In this document: piece by piece, positions 23,040 to 34,426 of the stretch | Position numbering within the stretch: the first letter of the stretch is position 1 | Layout: each line of letters begins with the position of its first letter | Assembly (NCBI GenBank): GCA_012845835.1 | Contig: JABAKD010000002.1 | Span: 16,639,629 to 16,703,628, forward strand | DNA length: 64,000 bases | From: Undaria pinnatifida | Taxonomy: Eukaryota > Sar > Phaeophyceae > Laminariales > Alariaceae | Reading direction: 5' to 3' | Program-made: the position numbers and the translations under genes | Notes under the pieces: generated by a model | Seen by the model: the letters and a program-made list of their open reading frames with translations, nothing else | Database searches by the model: none | What the model was told of the DNA's origin: nothing

Positions 23040-23441
23040 TGTTTGTGGTATGCGGTTGTTCGATACTGGTCTGCGGATATTTGGGGGTTTCGTATTACGT
23101 GTCGAGGCGTTATTTGGTATATGCCTCGAAGTGTGGAAGGCTGCCCCACTGAGGCAGTCGCAGATGATAATAAAGATACGGCCTGGACTTTGGTGACAAG
23201 ATACTGTCCGTATATAGGAGAGGGTGGAGCGCGACGACAGGTACGGCTCACCGCTCTGGTTTATGTATGTGAACCCTTTGACGACAGGCACTACTGCGCT
23301 TCTTCTATGCGGGTGTGTGTTCGAGAGTCTGCGATAGCCAGATGCGGCTCTAAGTATAATATCTTGTGTTCTCCTCACCTACTCCACAGGGGCACCCGCG
23401 TGGTTACATAGAACACGTTATACAGCAAGCGAAATAAAACA
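23040..23441 (+). repeat. 5' LTR (402 bp) of the Copia-like element
   Basis: Runs from TGTTTGTGG to AAATAAAACA. It matches 27358-27700 plus 29280-29363 once the nested element is left out. Confidence 0.85.
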
Positions 23442-23468
23442 CGATTATCGTGGGTTTCTGGGCCCTGC

Positions 23469-24523
23469 TTGCAGGAGGGTGTTCTTATGGATGAGGAGAA
23501 AGAGCTGCTGCGGCAGCAGCTTGAGCAGATGTCGACGGCTTTGGCTGAGCGAGACGCAGCGTCGACAGCAGAGAGAGCGTTGAGGACGGCGGTGGTGGTA
23601 AGGGGTAAGACGATGGAGCCAGACGCGGCTTTGCCATCGTGGGTGGCAATGGAGCAATCGCTGGAGGTAATAGCCGGGTCATCGACTGGGTGAGACGCTG
23701 AGTATATGACAGCGGAGTATTTGGCGGCGGCTTTAGGAGAGGATTATTTGGCAGCCGAGAGAGCACTGAGGGTGTCCACGGAGGCAGCGGCTCCGCCAGG
23801 CGTGACGATGCAGCAGCAGCACCATACGCCTGGGGTGGAGACGCTCGGTGATACTGGTGAGCCGCCTGAGTCGGAGCTTGCTGTTACTGGTGTTGTTGTT
23901 CAAGCAGAACAGCAGCAGGAGCCATTACCGGCGGTGACGAGCGCCGAGCCATTCTACTGCTGTTGGATGAACCAGACATGCTGGATGGTGATATTTTTGG
24001 TGTTGCAGTCAGGCCCGAGCCTTTAGTGACGGAGGAGTATGGTGGCTCGGGTGTCTTGGGAGTTGGAAGGCAGCAGCCGCTGCAGCAGCCGAGCAGCAGC
24101 AGCAGCAAGGGCGGTAAGGGCGGAGGCGTACAGCACTTGGTCTGGGGCGGTTTGGGCGGCGGCACGCAGTCTTCGTGCAGGGGCGGTGTGGGCAACGGAG
24201 GATGGCAGGCGAGTTTGGGCCAGAAGGGGGTATCAACTCACCCATTCGACCCGGAGAAATCGAAAGGGGTTACGATGATGCCGATTTACCGTGAAGGACG
24301 GCGGAGTACGGCGGTTGGGGAGATGAGTGTGAAGGAAAGGGGATACGTGGTGGAACATGAAGTGGAGCAGGGGGATGGAAGCAACAGCAGCATCAGTACC
24401 AGCAGCAGCAAAAGCCTGGATGAGACATGGGATGGGACATCGTCGTTCCCCTTTGACCGTGGCAAGACTCCACGGGCACTCCCCCGGCATGTTCTTTCGA
24501 GTGTAGCATGGCTTGATAGCTGA
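23469..24523 (+). other. Gag-like coding region of the Copia-like element (fossil)
   Basis: This part follows the 5' LTR directly. It contains a helical, charged start (KELLRQQLEQMSTALAERD), glutamine runs, and Ser/Gly-rich stretches. No zinc knuckle was found. Its place just after the 5' LTR suggests Gag; the resemblance is weak. It is broken. Confidence 0.4.
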
Positions 24524-27150
24524 ATATTATGCTGGGCTGGGCGGATTGACTTTTGTTTTGTTTTTGTGCTTTCCTGAGTACCTAATACATGCTAATACTT
24601 GACATTTGGTCAAATTGCCTCCAGCAGAATCATGAGAGGGTGCTTAGTTGTGTTATAATGATCATACTCGCAGACATAATGTGTACCTGGTATAATAGTG
24701 CCAAAGAATGGTGTGGAATATCGCTATCGAACGATTCGGCGATTTTGTCTATCTACCCATTTGACGATTTGACATGGAAGCGTGAAACCTGACATGCGTA
24801 TTTTCGGCTGATTCTGTGCGCTTTTCATGACGAGATGAAAGTGAGGACGTAGGGGTGTTGGCTCCTCAGTCGTGCACGTACGACTGCCGATTTACGTTAT
24901 TGGTTGGCTGTGACGTTCGCACCTGGTACTCTGTAAGGTACCTGGTATCAGGTATACAGTATCAGCTGGTACGTACCAGGTACAACACAACACGAGTTTC
25001 CTGGTGGAGCACTTCACTTTTGATGTGTTGCAGTATGATGCTCTTTGTTTATGGCACATCGTGGTCGCTGCTGGTACCTAATTCCTGGTGTGTACCTGGT
25101 ATGTGCTAACCATCTACTACTGCTGTAGTACCAGGCATGATATAGCGGCAATAATATCCTCTCCGGTATACTGCTGCATCAAATCAAACCGAAACAGTAC
25201 GCACATTGCACATTGCAAGATGACCAAATTGAGGTAAGCTATATTCAAGATATGTCTCCGCGTGAAACCCGCCCACCGGTAACACTGTTATTGCAGCAGA
25301 TATCTGACAACTTTCTGCTACTACCAACGTGACATTTTTTTAGTTGGTGTAAAATCCACGCGACAACAGCAGAGGAAAAAATGCGTATCATACCACGCAC
25401 CTGGTACTTGATATGCATCGTGAGTCTTACACGTTTTGAGTCGTTACGTGGTTTCCTGCATCTCCAGTATACACGACATTCCCGAAATATCGCATGCAGC
25501 AGGACAAGAAAACGATGCGACCATTGTACTGTTGTCATATTATACCGGGTGCCTGATGTAAATTTTCATCAAAATTTATACCAAGAACCAGGCACATGTC
25601 ATGCTTTGATTTTCAGAGTTGACCAATTGGTTTGGTTTATATTTTTTCACTGGTGGCAACTGGATGGTAGAATCCGAGTTTGTTGGCGTGACAGCAGACA
25701 TGGGCACTCCTTCTGGTGGCAGATTTGACTGGGGGTTTTGGTTTTCGGGGTGCTGGTTGGAGCTGTCACGGAAACGCGATGTTGGCTTATTTTGTATCTA
25801 TCGTGCGATGGGTGACTGTACCAAGCTGGACGCGTCGTTTTCGCCGAGCATGCTCGGTATACGCTGCGACCAATAAATATGTGTCGAACACGGGGAGGGG
25901 GTTGATTGTGCTCGGACACAGAGATATTCCATCGTAGATTATGGAATTATGTATTTTGCGTTGTGCACTAGGGATGGGCTAGAGATAAGCGCGAGCTAGT
26001 TGGATTTTGCCGAGCAGGGGGGGGGGGATTAACACTCGACGTGCATAGCAACCAATGGATTCGCGGCGTGCATGACAACCCATGGCAACCAATACTATGT
26101 GTGTGATAGGAGGCAAGGAAAATTATGGCCCGTTCTAATGGTAGGAGTGTCCCGCAGGCCGCGCCTGCCAACTGATCTGTGATTTGACGCGAATTCTAGA
26201 GTGGCTGACCTCACCGCGAACTGCCATGTTTCCTGACACGGCGTGCGAGATATAATTACGATCGGATATCAAATGTGCGGTGCGGTGTCCATCATTGATT
26301 GGCGAACACTGCAAATGCCTGTATACGGAGGCATGATTCGAGCGATCGGCATTATGTTATTTTGTCTTGATAGCTGTCTACTCGTTGATATAGTAACGGT
26401 ATTACATTTCAGAGGGATAGGAGTTTTGGTGTTCAACTTGGAGTTTCGCTTGGATGCCAACTATGCACACATGACTACTTGTCGGAGGTCTACCTCTGGT
26501 GGAGTTGCGACGTGTGCTGGTGCCTTGTTGATCGTTTATCTCTTGGATGCAGACATGCGTTAAGCTCTCGTCTATATATATGAAATAGAGTATAGCCAGT
26601 GGGGAGTGTGAGATTTTCCACGTGCGGCAGCATAGTAACATGCTGATTCTCTCACCAAACCGTTGCATACGGAGGCGTTTTGCCGTTTGCGTTTGCATTC
26701 GGTCATGGGGAGTATCTAGCAGGGGGCTGCTAGAGTTCGATTTGAGTGGTTCCATAGGATTTGTTTTTCTGTCGGAGATGTGCTGCTGTTTGCTCTTTCC
26801 TATACAGAGTACAAAGCAGGGGGGGCAATGTTATTGGGTAATGGGATTTTATGTGAAGACAGTGTTCAGTGATTCTGTTCGAAGGTTTTCCCAACAGATT
26901 CTTAATTGTTGGATTTTTACCTTCCCGTAGTTACTGTCATATTTTAATATTTATGCTGAACCTGACATTGAGACATTTTAGTATGGAGATTGCCGTTTTG
27001 CCTGGGCAATTCTTAGCTTGATGCATTAGCATTCCTTCAATTGTGTCGACGAGGTCGACAGTGAAAGAGGACATCGGTTGTAACGGCGTTTCACTGCACA
27101 AGCTTGAGTTGGGAGATAGCCTAAGCGTAGGATTTCCTGGTAACAATATT
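24524..27150. other. Decayed interior of the Copia-like element
   Basis: A/T-richer DNA with many ACCTGGTA motifs (24.69, 24.92, 24.94, 24.97, 25.10, 25.40 kb). The only recognisable piece is the RNase H-like stretch near 26.5 kb. No host exon is seen. Confidence 0.4.
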
Positions 27151-27305
27151 AGTATTCAGACTGCCGTTTTACCTTGGCAGTTGTTGCTGATGAAATTTGG
27201 GATCGCCGTTTTACCTTGGCAGTTATTGATTATGGAATTTGGGATTGCCGTTTTACCTTGGCAATGATTTATTATGGAATTTGGGATTTGCCGTTTTACC
27301 TGGTA
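27150..27305. repeat. Tandem repeats of about 50 bp
   Basis: Four units with TTTGGGATTGCCGTTTTACC, then TTGGCA, lie just before the 3' LTR of the Copia-like element. A related unit lies near 26990. Confidence 0.75.
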
Positions 27306-27357
27306 TTTGGTGATAACTTGTTCGGGACCTATCGTGTCGCGCACCGAATAGGGGGGC

Positions 27358-29363
27358 TGTTTGTGGTAAGCGGTTGTTCGATACTGGTCTGCGTATATTT
27401 GGGGGGTTTGTATATTATGAGGTTTCGTACTATGTGCCGAGGCATTATTTGGTATATGCCTCGGAGTGTGGAAGGCTGCCCCACTGAGGCAGTCGATGAT
27501 GATAATAAAGATATGACCCGGACTTTGATGACAAGATACTGTCCGTGTGTATGAGAGGGTGGAGCGTGACGACAGGTACGGCTCGCCCCTGTGTGGTTTT
27601 ATGTGCGTGAAGCCTTTGACGACAGGTACTGCGCTTCTTCTGTGTGGGTGTGTGTTCCAGAATTTGCGATAATCAGGTGCGGCTCCGTGTGTAATATCTT
27701 GCAAGATTGTGTTCTGTAGGGTACGTACAAAACATACCCGGGGTATTCACCCCGGGTATTACCCTACAAAGAACTTATGTAAGTTTCGTAGGACATTCAT
27801 ACCCGTACCCGGAAGTTCTGGAAGTTCAGTACGACATTCATACCCGTACCTGGAACTTCTGGATGTTCTGTACATCCGTGGCCACAACGCCCGGGGTACG
27901 GGTACAGCATGTTTTGTACCCGCTCGGAACTTCTGTGAGTTCTGTACACCTGTGCCACAATACCCGGAACTTCTGAAAGTTCTGTAAGACTTCCGCACCC
28001 GTACCCGGAACTTCTGGAAGTTCTGTACGATCTCCATACCCTTACCCGGAACTTCTGTGAGTTCTGTAAGACTGTGGCACAGTACCCGGGGTACGGGTAA
28101 GCCTTTGTTACAATACCCGAAGAGCCCTGTATCCATTCAGGTTTGATCCGAAGAGTGTATTATGCATTATGGTGTCTTATCTTGCCAGCCACACAAACCA
28201 AACACCGAACAGCAGTACATATCACACGATAACAGCACCTGTCGCTCATGTTTCTTTCGTTTCTAAGAGCACGTATTGACTAAGGACACTGTTGAATCGA
28301 AAATATTCTTTTTCCATGAATCGAACTGAATTCGATTCGAAAATGGTGGAAACATACGAGTTTGCCTCGTATCGGGAAACCACGTATGTATTGCGTATTG
28401 TCAAGAAAAAAATCCGAGCGGAATAATGCAGATCTCGCTATCATCGAAGTCTGGAACCATCCTCTGTGCTTTCAGTTGCTTCGCTTCTTTGTCGTGGCAC
28501 TTGGCTTATTGAGCCGGTGGCAAAATTGGGCGTGCGACCGTTATATTTTTTTGAGGCGCCACAACCGGGGTACGCCATGGTATGATCTGTTACAGAAGAG
28601 TAGACGTGAGCGCGGCTGTTGCCCCGGTGGGCACTCATTGAGGTTCACGATTAATCGCCTCGGTGGTGGCTGTCGATAGCCCTCAAAGCTACGACGGATT
28701 GCCTCGGGGACGTTTGCCCAGTGAGAACATGCCATGCAATTACGATGGAATACTCCACTTCAAATCGAACTCCTCCCCCGAGGTCGTGTACTTTCCTGGG
28801 TATTACCCGTACCCGGAACTTTTGTAAGTTCTATAGGATCTTCATACCCGTACCCGGAACTTCTGTAAGTTCTATAGGATCTTCATACCTGTACCCGGAA
28901 CTTCTGTAAGTTCTGTACGTCAGTGCCACAAAGACCCGGGGTACGGGTACAGCATTTTTATACCTGCCCGAAACTTCTGCAAGTTCTGTACGCCCGTGCC
29001 ACAATACCCGGAACTCCTGGAAGTTTTGTAAGACTTCCATATCCGTACCCGGAACTTCTGGAAGTTTTGTAAGACTTTCATACCCGTACCCGGAACTCCT
29101 GTGAGTTCTGTACGACCCGTGCCACAATACCCGGGGTACGGGTACAGCATGTTTTGTACCCGCCCGGAACCTCTGTGAGTTCTGTGACACTTCCATACCC
29201 GTACCCGAATCTTCTGAAAGTTCTGTAAGACTCCCATACCCTTACCCGGAATCCACAAGCCCTACAGAACATAACCTGGATATCTTGTGTTCTCCTCACC
29301 TACTCCATAGGGGCACGCCGTGTGGTTACATAAAACTTGTTATACAGCAAGCGAAATCAAACA
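27358..29363 (+). repeat. 3' LTR of the Copia-like element, split by an insertion
   Basis: It starts TGTTTGTGG and ends AAATCAAACA. The 1.58-kb hAT-like element at 27702-29279 divides it. Confidence 0.85.
27702..29279. mobile_element. hAT-like non-autonomous DNA transposon with palindromic subterminal arrays
   Basis: Terminal inverted repeats: left CAAGATTGTGTTCTGTAGGG, right end reading inward CCAGGTTATGTTCTGTAGGG. An 8-bp target duplication ATATCTTG (27694-27701 and 29280-29287) fits the hAT superfamily. About 400 bp at each end is filled with units of about 35-40 bp carrying CCCGTACCCGGAACTTCTG and the palindrome GAACTTCTGGAAGTTC, with ACCCGGGGTACGGGT palindromes between. The middle (about 28.14-28.76 kb) shows no transposase. 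Such arrays are likely transposase binding sites; that is inference. A second member lies at 43717-47826. Confidence 0.8.
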
Positions 29364-29495
29364 ACTTCCACGTATTTTCGTACACGTCGTGTGTCAATTT
29401 AACTCAACCAATAAATTGTTAGAATCTTTTTTTACAAAACCGAGTGTACCCCCCCATCGTAGCCCACAACACACGTGTTCGCGCGCATGACTGAC

Positions 29496-29654
29496 CTTCA
29501 GAGTGTTCAGGTCCTGCTCGACAGAATCGAAAGTCGCATACTCTTTCAGTCTAGCCCTGATGTGCTCCTTTTTGCGCAAGTTGATTTTTTCCTCGGCTAG
29601 CTTCATCGACGTCGTCGTGAGCAAGGTGTCAATACGCTTGGACTCCGCCCTCAA
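29496..29654 (-). CDS. KH-domain protein gene, coiled-coil exon
   Basis: The exon has 53 codons, phase 0 at both ends, with acceptor TTGTTGCAG at 29655 and a consensus donor AAG/GTCAGT at 29496. It is highly charged and helical (ESKRIDTLLTTTSMKLAEEK, then RARLKEYATFDSVEQDLNTL) with heptad-like spacing. It flows straight into exon 14677-14838 (EQLDALFTQKRS). Together they form a coiled coil of about 80 residues in front of the KH domains, which may serve for dimerisation. The intron that follows is 14.7 kb and carries the Copia-like element, the recombinase element, SINEs and satellites. Exon borders and frame are seen; the link to the KH exons rests on phase and sequence flow. Confidence 0.7.
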
Positions 29655-29693
29655 CTGCAACAACAGGAAAACGCGCGATCGGGGCGTCACACA

Positions 29694-29742
29694 CAGCTTG
29701 CAAAGAAAAGTTTCGGCGACATCCTCGATCTCACAGTTGTAC
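29694..29742 (+). repeat. KMSxDxxF-LTA box, copy next to an exon
   Basis: CAGCTTGCAAAGAAAAGTTT, then CATCCTCGATCTCACAG. It begins 40 bp upstream of the coiled-coil exon on the other strand, within its splice-acceptor flank. Confidence 0.55.
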
Positions 29743-30420
29743 GAGTGCATGCTAATTTTTTTGTAAAAAACGGGAAACAGGTCGTCATACGACGCATGCG
29801 TGTGAAAGCCGTGGAAGTGTGGTGAGCTTGCAATATTACAGAGGATCATTTAATAGTAATCAGAACCCACAACGTACACAAAAAACTACATACTTCTCTG
29901 TTTTTACTACGTAGCCATGTTTGGTCCTGATTACTGTGTTTTCTCCCTCAATACTGGAAAAAAAAACGCACGCTAACTCCAAGTGGTTTGGCCCCAAAAA
30001 CGTGGGTGCAGCTCTAGAGGAGTTAACCCGTTTGGGAGCCATTCTTACAGACCAAAAAGCGACGAGCGAGATGCTATCAAGCGCCTAGGAAAAGCTCGAG
30101 GCACTCCAAGTATCGTCATGCTTCACGCTTGCGTCACCGCTTCCAGCATTGCAGTTTGAACACATCTCCTACACCAGCAGCTCGGGATTGCCATGTGCGG
30201 ACGACGCTATGTTCGGCATTTTTTCCCGTCAACTCTTGCGTCTTAAATCCGAAAGGGGTTAAGCTTACCGACGCGTGTACGACAGCGGTATCTATGTCTG
30301 GCAAAAACACGTGGGACTGACGGGGGCTCCTAACCTGAACGTCTACCGGGTATAGTCGGAATATCGCTGGCGCGTTCCACGATAGAGGTATGCCTTTTTT
30401 TGGCTGAAACGCTTTCTGCA

Positions 30421-30600
30421 TGACGGGGCTCCTTAACCCAAAATCGTCGGATTCTTAATTTTTTTTACACATTTTTCGCTGTATACCTACCTAGGCCATG
30501 GGATTGTTCATCGGGGCGGCACTTTCATTCTTCTTCAAATCACTTTTTGTGTGAGGTGTAGAGCTGCTCGAGCGAGGACCCTAACAAAAAAAAACGCTGC
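30421..30600 (-). repeat. Dispersed GAGCTC...CGACGATTT repeat, reversed copy
   Basis: GGGGCTCCTTAACCCAAAAT, then CGTCGGATT, then GGCCATGGGATTGTTCATCG, ending in GAGCTGCTCGAGCG. A further partial copy follows at about 30640-30760. Confidence 0.5.
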
Positions 30601-31054
30601 ACATCTACCGCAGTATGCATCAGTTCGTCTTGTGCCATATTATTCCTTGGGTGCATACCTACGCCATGGTAGCATCATTTGGGCTATTTTTTTGTTGTCC
30701 TCAGAATCAGGTTTGGGTTAGGTATGAAGCTCCTCAAGCGACGAGCACCAGAATACTCACATGCACCCCTGTACCGCACCGTGCCATGCGCCTATACCCT
30801 ATACCCATCCACCGGAGGACAAAATAAAAGAAAAAAACGTCGCCACACATTATCCCGCACGATTCGGGATTCTAGACCAAGAAAAAAAAAAATACACACC
30901 TTGAACATATCACGATCTAGGTCGTGTAGATCATCTAGCTCCTATGCCTGTTGATGTTATATGTTATGCAAGATCAACGTATTAATAGTACATATACCAT
31001 CCAAGAAAGTGTATTGGATCAGGCAGGTCTTTACTGCTCCCACACGTCAACATG

Positions 31055-31160
31055 ATCCACAGGCCCTGCAGATCATATGCACCGGGTATCTATCTGCCCT
31101 GAAGGAGAAACCTGGTGGATCGTGAACGGGGATGTGATCTGCCCGACGGGTAAAACATAA
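31055..31160. repeat. Short dispersed repeat, also at 57962-58065
   Basis: CCACAGGCCCTGCAGATCAT, then ATCTGCCCTGAA, then GGGGATGTGATCTG(C)CCGA. The same order occurs at 57962-58065. Confidence 0.55.
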
Positions 31161-31337
31161 AAAAAGACACTCGGCTGTGAAATCGAGGATGACGTCGCTG
31201 AAACTCGTTTTTGGCACACTGCGCGTGGCACTAATTCGATCGCGAGTGCTAAGTATGAAGTGTGTATACCCTCATGCAGAATACCTGGTACAGAATACCT
31301 GGTACATGCTACAGTAGAGGTGTACTCTATTCTTTCT

Positions 31338-31482
31338 GAGGCTGCTCACATGAGGACCTCTATACCCCACCAAAAAAGGCGACTTTGAGAAAAATGAAAG
31401 TGCAGCCCGATGAATATCCCCATCGCCTGAGTAACAAAGCAAGACTGATACTCCGACGATTTCAGGCTAAGGAGCCCCAAAA
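31338..31482 (+). repeat. Dispersed GAGCTC...CGACGATTT repeat, copy
   Basis: GAGGACCTCTATACCCC, then GCGACTTTGAGAAAAATGAA, then CTCCGACGATTTCAGGCTAA. Confidence 0.55.
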
Positions 31483-31835
31483 TCCAGAAATTATTTCAGT
31501 AAGAAAGAGCTACCTCTACCGCAGCACACGTCATGTAGGCCGGGGACCCTCTTGAGATGTATGCCACGATAGAGAGTGCACCTACCTTGTAATGCTTCCT
31601 TAAGGTCATCGCTACATACAGCAGAGGAGCTCCATAAGCTCACGAAAAACAAACTCTTGAAGGAAACATGAACGCGCAACCCGACGAACAACCCCATGGC
31701 TTAAGTTTACAACCGATAAATGCGTAAATGCCGAAAAGGAGTTCCAGCGATATTGGGTACGATATCAGTCTAACTGTTATATTGAAAGACGTATGCTACG
31801 ACAGAAGTAGCACTTTCGGGCCGAGTAATTGTCCG

Positions 31836-31998
31836 AATGACGATGCTCCTTAACCCCAAATGGTCGGAAGTTGATCCTTTTCTTTCGGAGTGTGTTCGGT
31901 TGTACACCAAGGCCATGGGATCGTTCATCGAGAAACGCTTTCGTTTTTCTGCGAATCAGTTTTTGGGTGATGCAGAGGGTGATGCAGAGCTTCTCAAG
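31836..31998 (-). repeat. Dispersed GAGCTC...CGACGATTT repeat, reversed copy
   Basis: GCTCCTTAACCCCAAATGG, then AAGGCCATGGGATCGTTCAT. The frame open across it is just part of the repeat. Confidence 0.5.
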
Positions 31999-31999
31999 T

Positions 32000-33110
32000 G
32001 GTTAGGAGCCTCAGGACACACACGTGGTGCACCTCTGCCGTGACATGAGTCGCTCACTAAGAAGCCCCGCCCGTGACATGGCAACTACAAAGGCCAAAAC
32101 GTGCTACCGCTTTCACACCATGCGTCCGGAGCGTCACCGCCAGGGTCAACGGAGCGCTGTTAGAAAGACAGCCAGCCTATGCTCATTGTAGTTGTAGTGC
32201 CGCCTACCAAGCTTATCATCTTACCCTTCCAAAACATAGCACGACCGGGGTACGATAAGCGCCGGGAAATCACGTCTGCGTGATGATCGGGTAACTCGCC
32301 GAGACGGTGTACCTTCACCTGTTTAGAACTGTCACCATGTTTGTTGGGGCAACTTGCGGTAGCCCCCCCCCCCCCCGATAAAGCGGTCTGAGTAAGACGG
32401 TATCCCGATACAAGGCGTCCAAATCACGTGGCGTGACTGGGAATGACACTCATAATATGGAATGAAGAAGGTGGCACCCCCAACAACGCGGTCATATAGC
32501 TGTGGCACTGCACTTTGCAGCAGAAAAGGTTACTGGAACATCGTTTCGACAGTGTGCTTTATCGACTCAAAGGTAGAACCCACTACTATGTTACGATTAC
32601 AGGATTTCGTAAAATACCTCAGAGGTAGGGGTGCTCGTGCGCGCTGGATCGATCGATGCATCCAACAGCGGGGTAAGAGCAAACAAACGCTAATTGCGAA
32701 AGCGCTATACAGCCTTTTCGTGCAATCGTCTTCACCTAAACGGTAGTTGCTTCTACCCACCGGTAATCCAGCGCACGCAGTGTCTGTACGACGGGTACTC
32801 ATTAGAATCACTCATTGTTATGCGCGATAAAAACCAAAGGCATGTGTGCCGGGGCGGGGGAGAGGAGTAGATATCTGTGAACCTGGCTTGAGTATAGTAG
32901 CACTGAGTGATTACAGCGTCGCACATGAGCGGGGCGAGGCATAAACAAGAGCGGCTTTCTCTAATGTGCCCATGGTAATTCGTATGGAGTACGTGTAAAA
33001 CGTTATGGAATTGGCGAACAAATCTGAAGAACGCGAAAGATAGGTGAAAAATTACATATTTAACGGTGCAGTATTCACTGTCTTACCAAACAAAGCGTTT
33101 CGCCCACTGG
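32000..33110. other. No gene recognised
   Basis: A 94-codon frame at 32462-32746 is open on the plus strand but has no recognisable domain or splice context. A C run lies near 32364-32377. I see nothing else here. Confidence 0.3.
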
Positions 33111-33114
33111 TCGC

Positions 33115-33470
33115 CGAAGAATCGAACGAAATACGCCAGAAACACGCTTCTTTACTCTTGAAACCGATAAAGGGCACTCAATAATCGAATAAAAAGTGGC
33201 AGATGCATGCTTCTTTACTCTTGAAACCAAGAGCGGACGCTGAAGAATCGAACAAAAAGTGGCAAAAACATGTTTCTATGCTCTTAACTCCGTGAACCGA
33301 CACTGAAGAACCGAATACAATCGCCATAAACATGCTTCGTTCTTCTCGAAACCGAGAACGGACACTGAAGAATCGAACAAAAAGGGGCAGACATATGCTT
33401 CTCTGCTCTTGAAACCAAGAGCGGACAATAAATAACCGATAAACAAGGGACAGAAACACGCTGCTGTATT
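33115..33470. repeat. 62-bp degenerate tandem repeat, about 6 units
   Basis: Units carry GAAGAATCGAACAAAAAG(T/G)GG, then a CATGCTTCT and CTTGAAACCAAGAGCGGAC part. Unit starts lie at about 33117, 33181, 33243, 33305, 33368 and 33429. Confidence 0.8.
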
Positions 33471-33717
33471 ATTGTAACGCTTCGGGATTGCCGTGCCTAG
33501 TTGCGAAGCAGACGACAGACACCGCGCGCGTCCGTGCATATTTGACACGAGCCCCACGCAGGGCTTCACAGCTGGCCGAGGGGGCATCCGGTATCGACCT
33601 TGCTTTTCATTGCCGCCCGAAAGCGCATCTATCTGTCTTTGACACGACGACAAGAATGGAGACCCGCAATGGTCAGGATATGATCTCTGACTCATGCTAT
33701 GGCAGAAGTGTTCCCAA

Positions 33718-33935
33718 TTTTTCTGAGGTTCCTCGCTTGGGGAGCTCCATGCAGTACGCATACAGTACGCATACAGTACGCATACAGAACGCATACAGAA
33801 CGCATACAGTGCGCATACAGTGCGCATACAGTGCGCATACAGTGCGCATACAGTACGTCATCCAAAATCTAACGTTGAGGGAAAATGACAGCCCAGCCCG
33901 ATGAACGATCCTATGATTTAGGCACAAATATCGGC
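33718..33935 (+). repeat. Dispersed GAGCTC repeat copy expanded by an 11-bp minisatellite
   Basis: The copy starts CTTGGGGAGCTCCATG and ends CCCGATGAACGATCCTATG. In its middle (33755-33850) the 11-mer TACGCATACAG or GTGCGCATACA repeats about nine times. Confidence 0.7.
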
Positions 33936-33949
33936 GTCCCCGATGGGTG

Positions 33950-34290
33950 ATTAATAGTATGAATATTATGAATAGTATACATAGGTGAATCTCGTCCCCA
34001 CCAAGGCCAAGGTGGTGGGTTCAAGTCGCACCGAGTGCCTACGCGTGCTCGTGTGGGATTTTTTCTTGCGCAAAAAATGACGAGCGGAAAGCGCGAGAGC
34101 GTGAGTTAGCAAAATTCTATGAAAACCAACGAGGCATACAAATTTAAAAAATGGGAATGCTGAATGAGCCCTAGACGCGACATAAATGCCAACATGTACC
34201 GGGGGGAAGAAGGGGACACACCCATGACCACGGCTTGTCCAGAAGGCCGCTACTGGTAAAACCTCTCACGGGTTGAGCTGGAGACTAAAA
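33950..34290 (+). mobile_element. tRNA-derived SINE, copy 3
   Basis: Plus strand: B box GGGTTCAAGTCGCACC at about 34017, then the body GAAAGCGCGAGAGCGTGAG and ACCACGGCTTGTCCAGAAGG. It matches the reversed copies at 7185-7590 and 10868-11158. Confidence 0.65.
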
Positions 34291-34426
34291 TTGATGATAA
34301 AAATATACTTCGAAGTATATACTCAAGGTTTCTGGTAACGTACGATGCTGTAACAGACTAACAATAACGATATTCAATGATATTAGTTATGATGCGTAGA
34401 TATATTATAACAATTGAAATACACTT

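Larger units (their letters stand above)
23040..29363 (+). mobile_element. Ty1/Copia-like LTR retrotransposon (fossil) with a nested DNA element
   Basis: Both LTRs start with TGTTTGTGG and end with AAACA, and the element is flanked by a perfect 5-bp target duplication ACTTC (23035-23039 and 29364-29368). A purine tract AATAGGGGGG lies right before the 3' LTR. An almost intact copy of the empty target repeat exists at 59525-59625, where CACCACACTTCCACG is continuous. Inside, 23.47-24.52 kb holds a Gln/Ser/Gly-rich Gag-like stretch, and about 26.43-26.56 kb holds a short stretch (RRSTSGGVATCAGALL) like the Copia RNase H region. The order of parts and this motif suggest Copia on the plus strand. 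The element is broken, with many breaks and much of pol lost. By eye the LTRs differ at very roughly one in nine positions, so it is not young. A hAT-like element sits in the 3' LTR. Confidence 0.8.

Noticed and set aside
28441-28735. Short frames inside the 27.7-kb hAT-like element
   Set aside because: They show no transposase motif and are too short and in different frames.
31837-32043. 68-codon frame starting MTMLLNPKWSEVD
   Set aside because: It matches a reversed copy of the dispersed GAGCTC repeat and not a gene.
33115-33470. CRISPR-like array
   Set aside because: The 62-bp units are similar throughout, with no constant-repeat and unique-spacer pattern, and the context is eukaryotic.
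33276-33927. Long frames with RIQYAYR-like repeats
   Set aside because: They are readings of the 62-bp and 11-bp tandem repeats.
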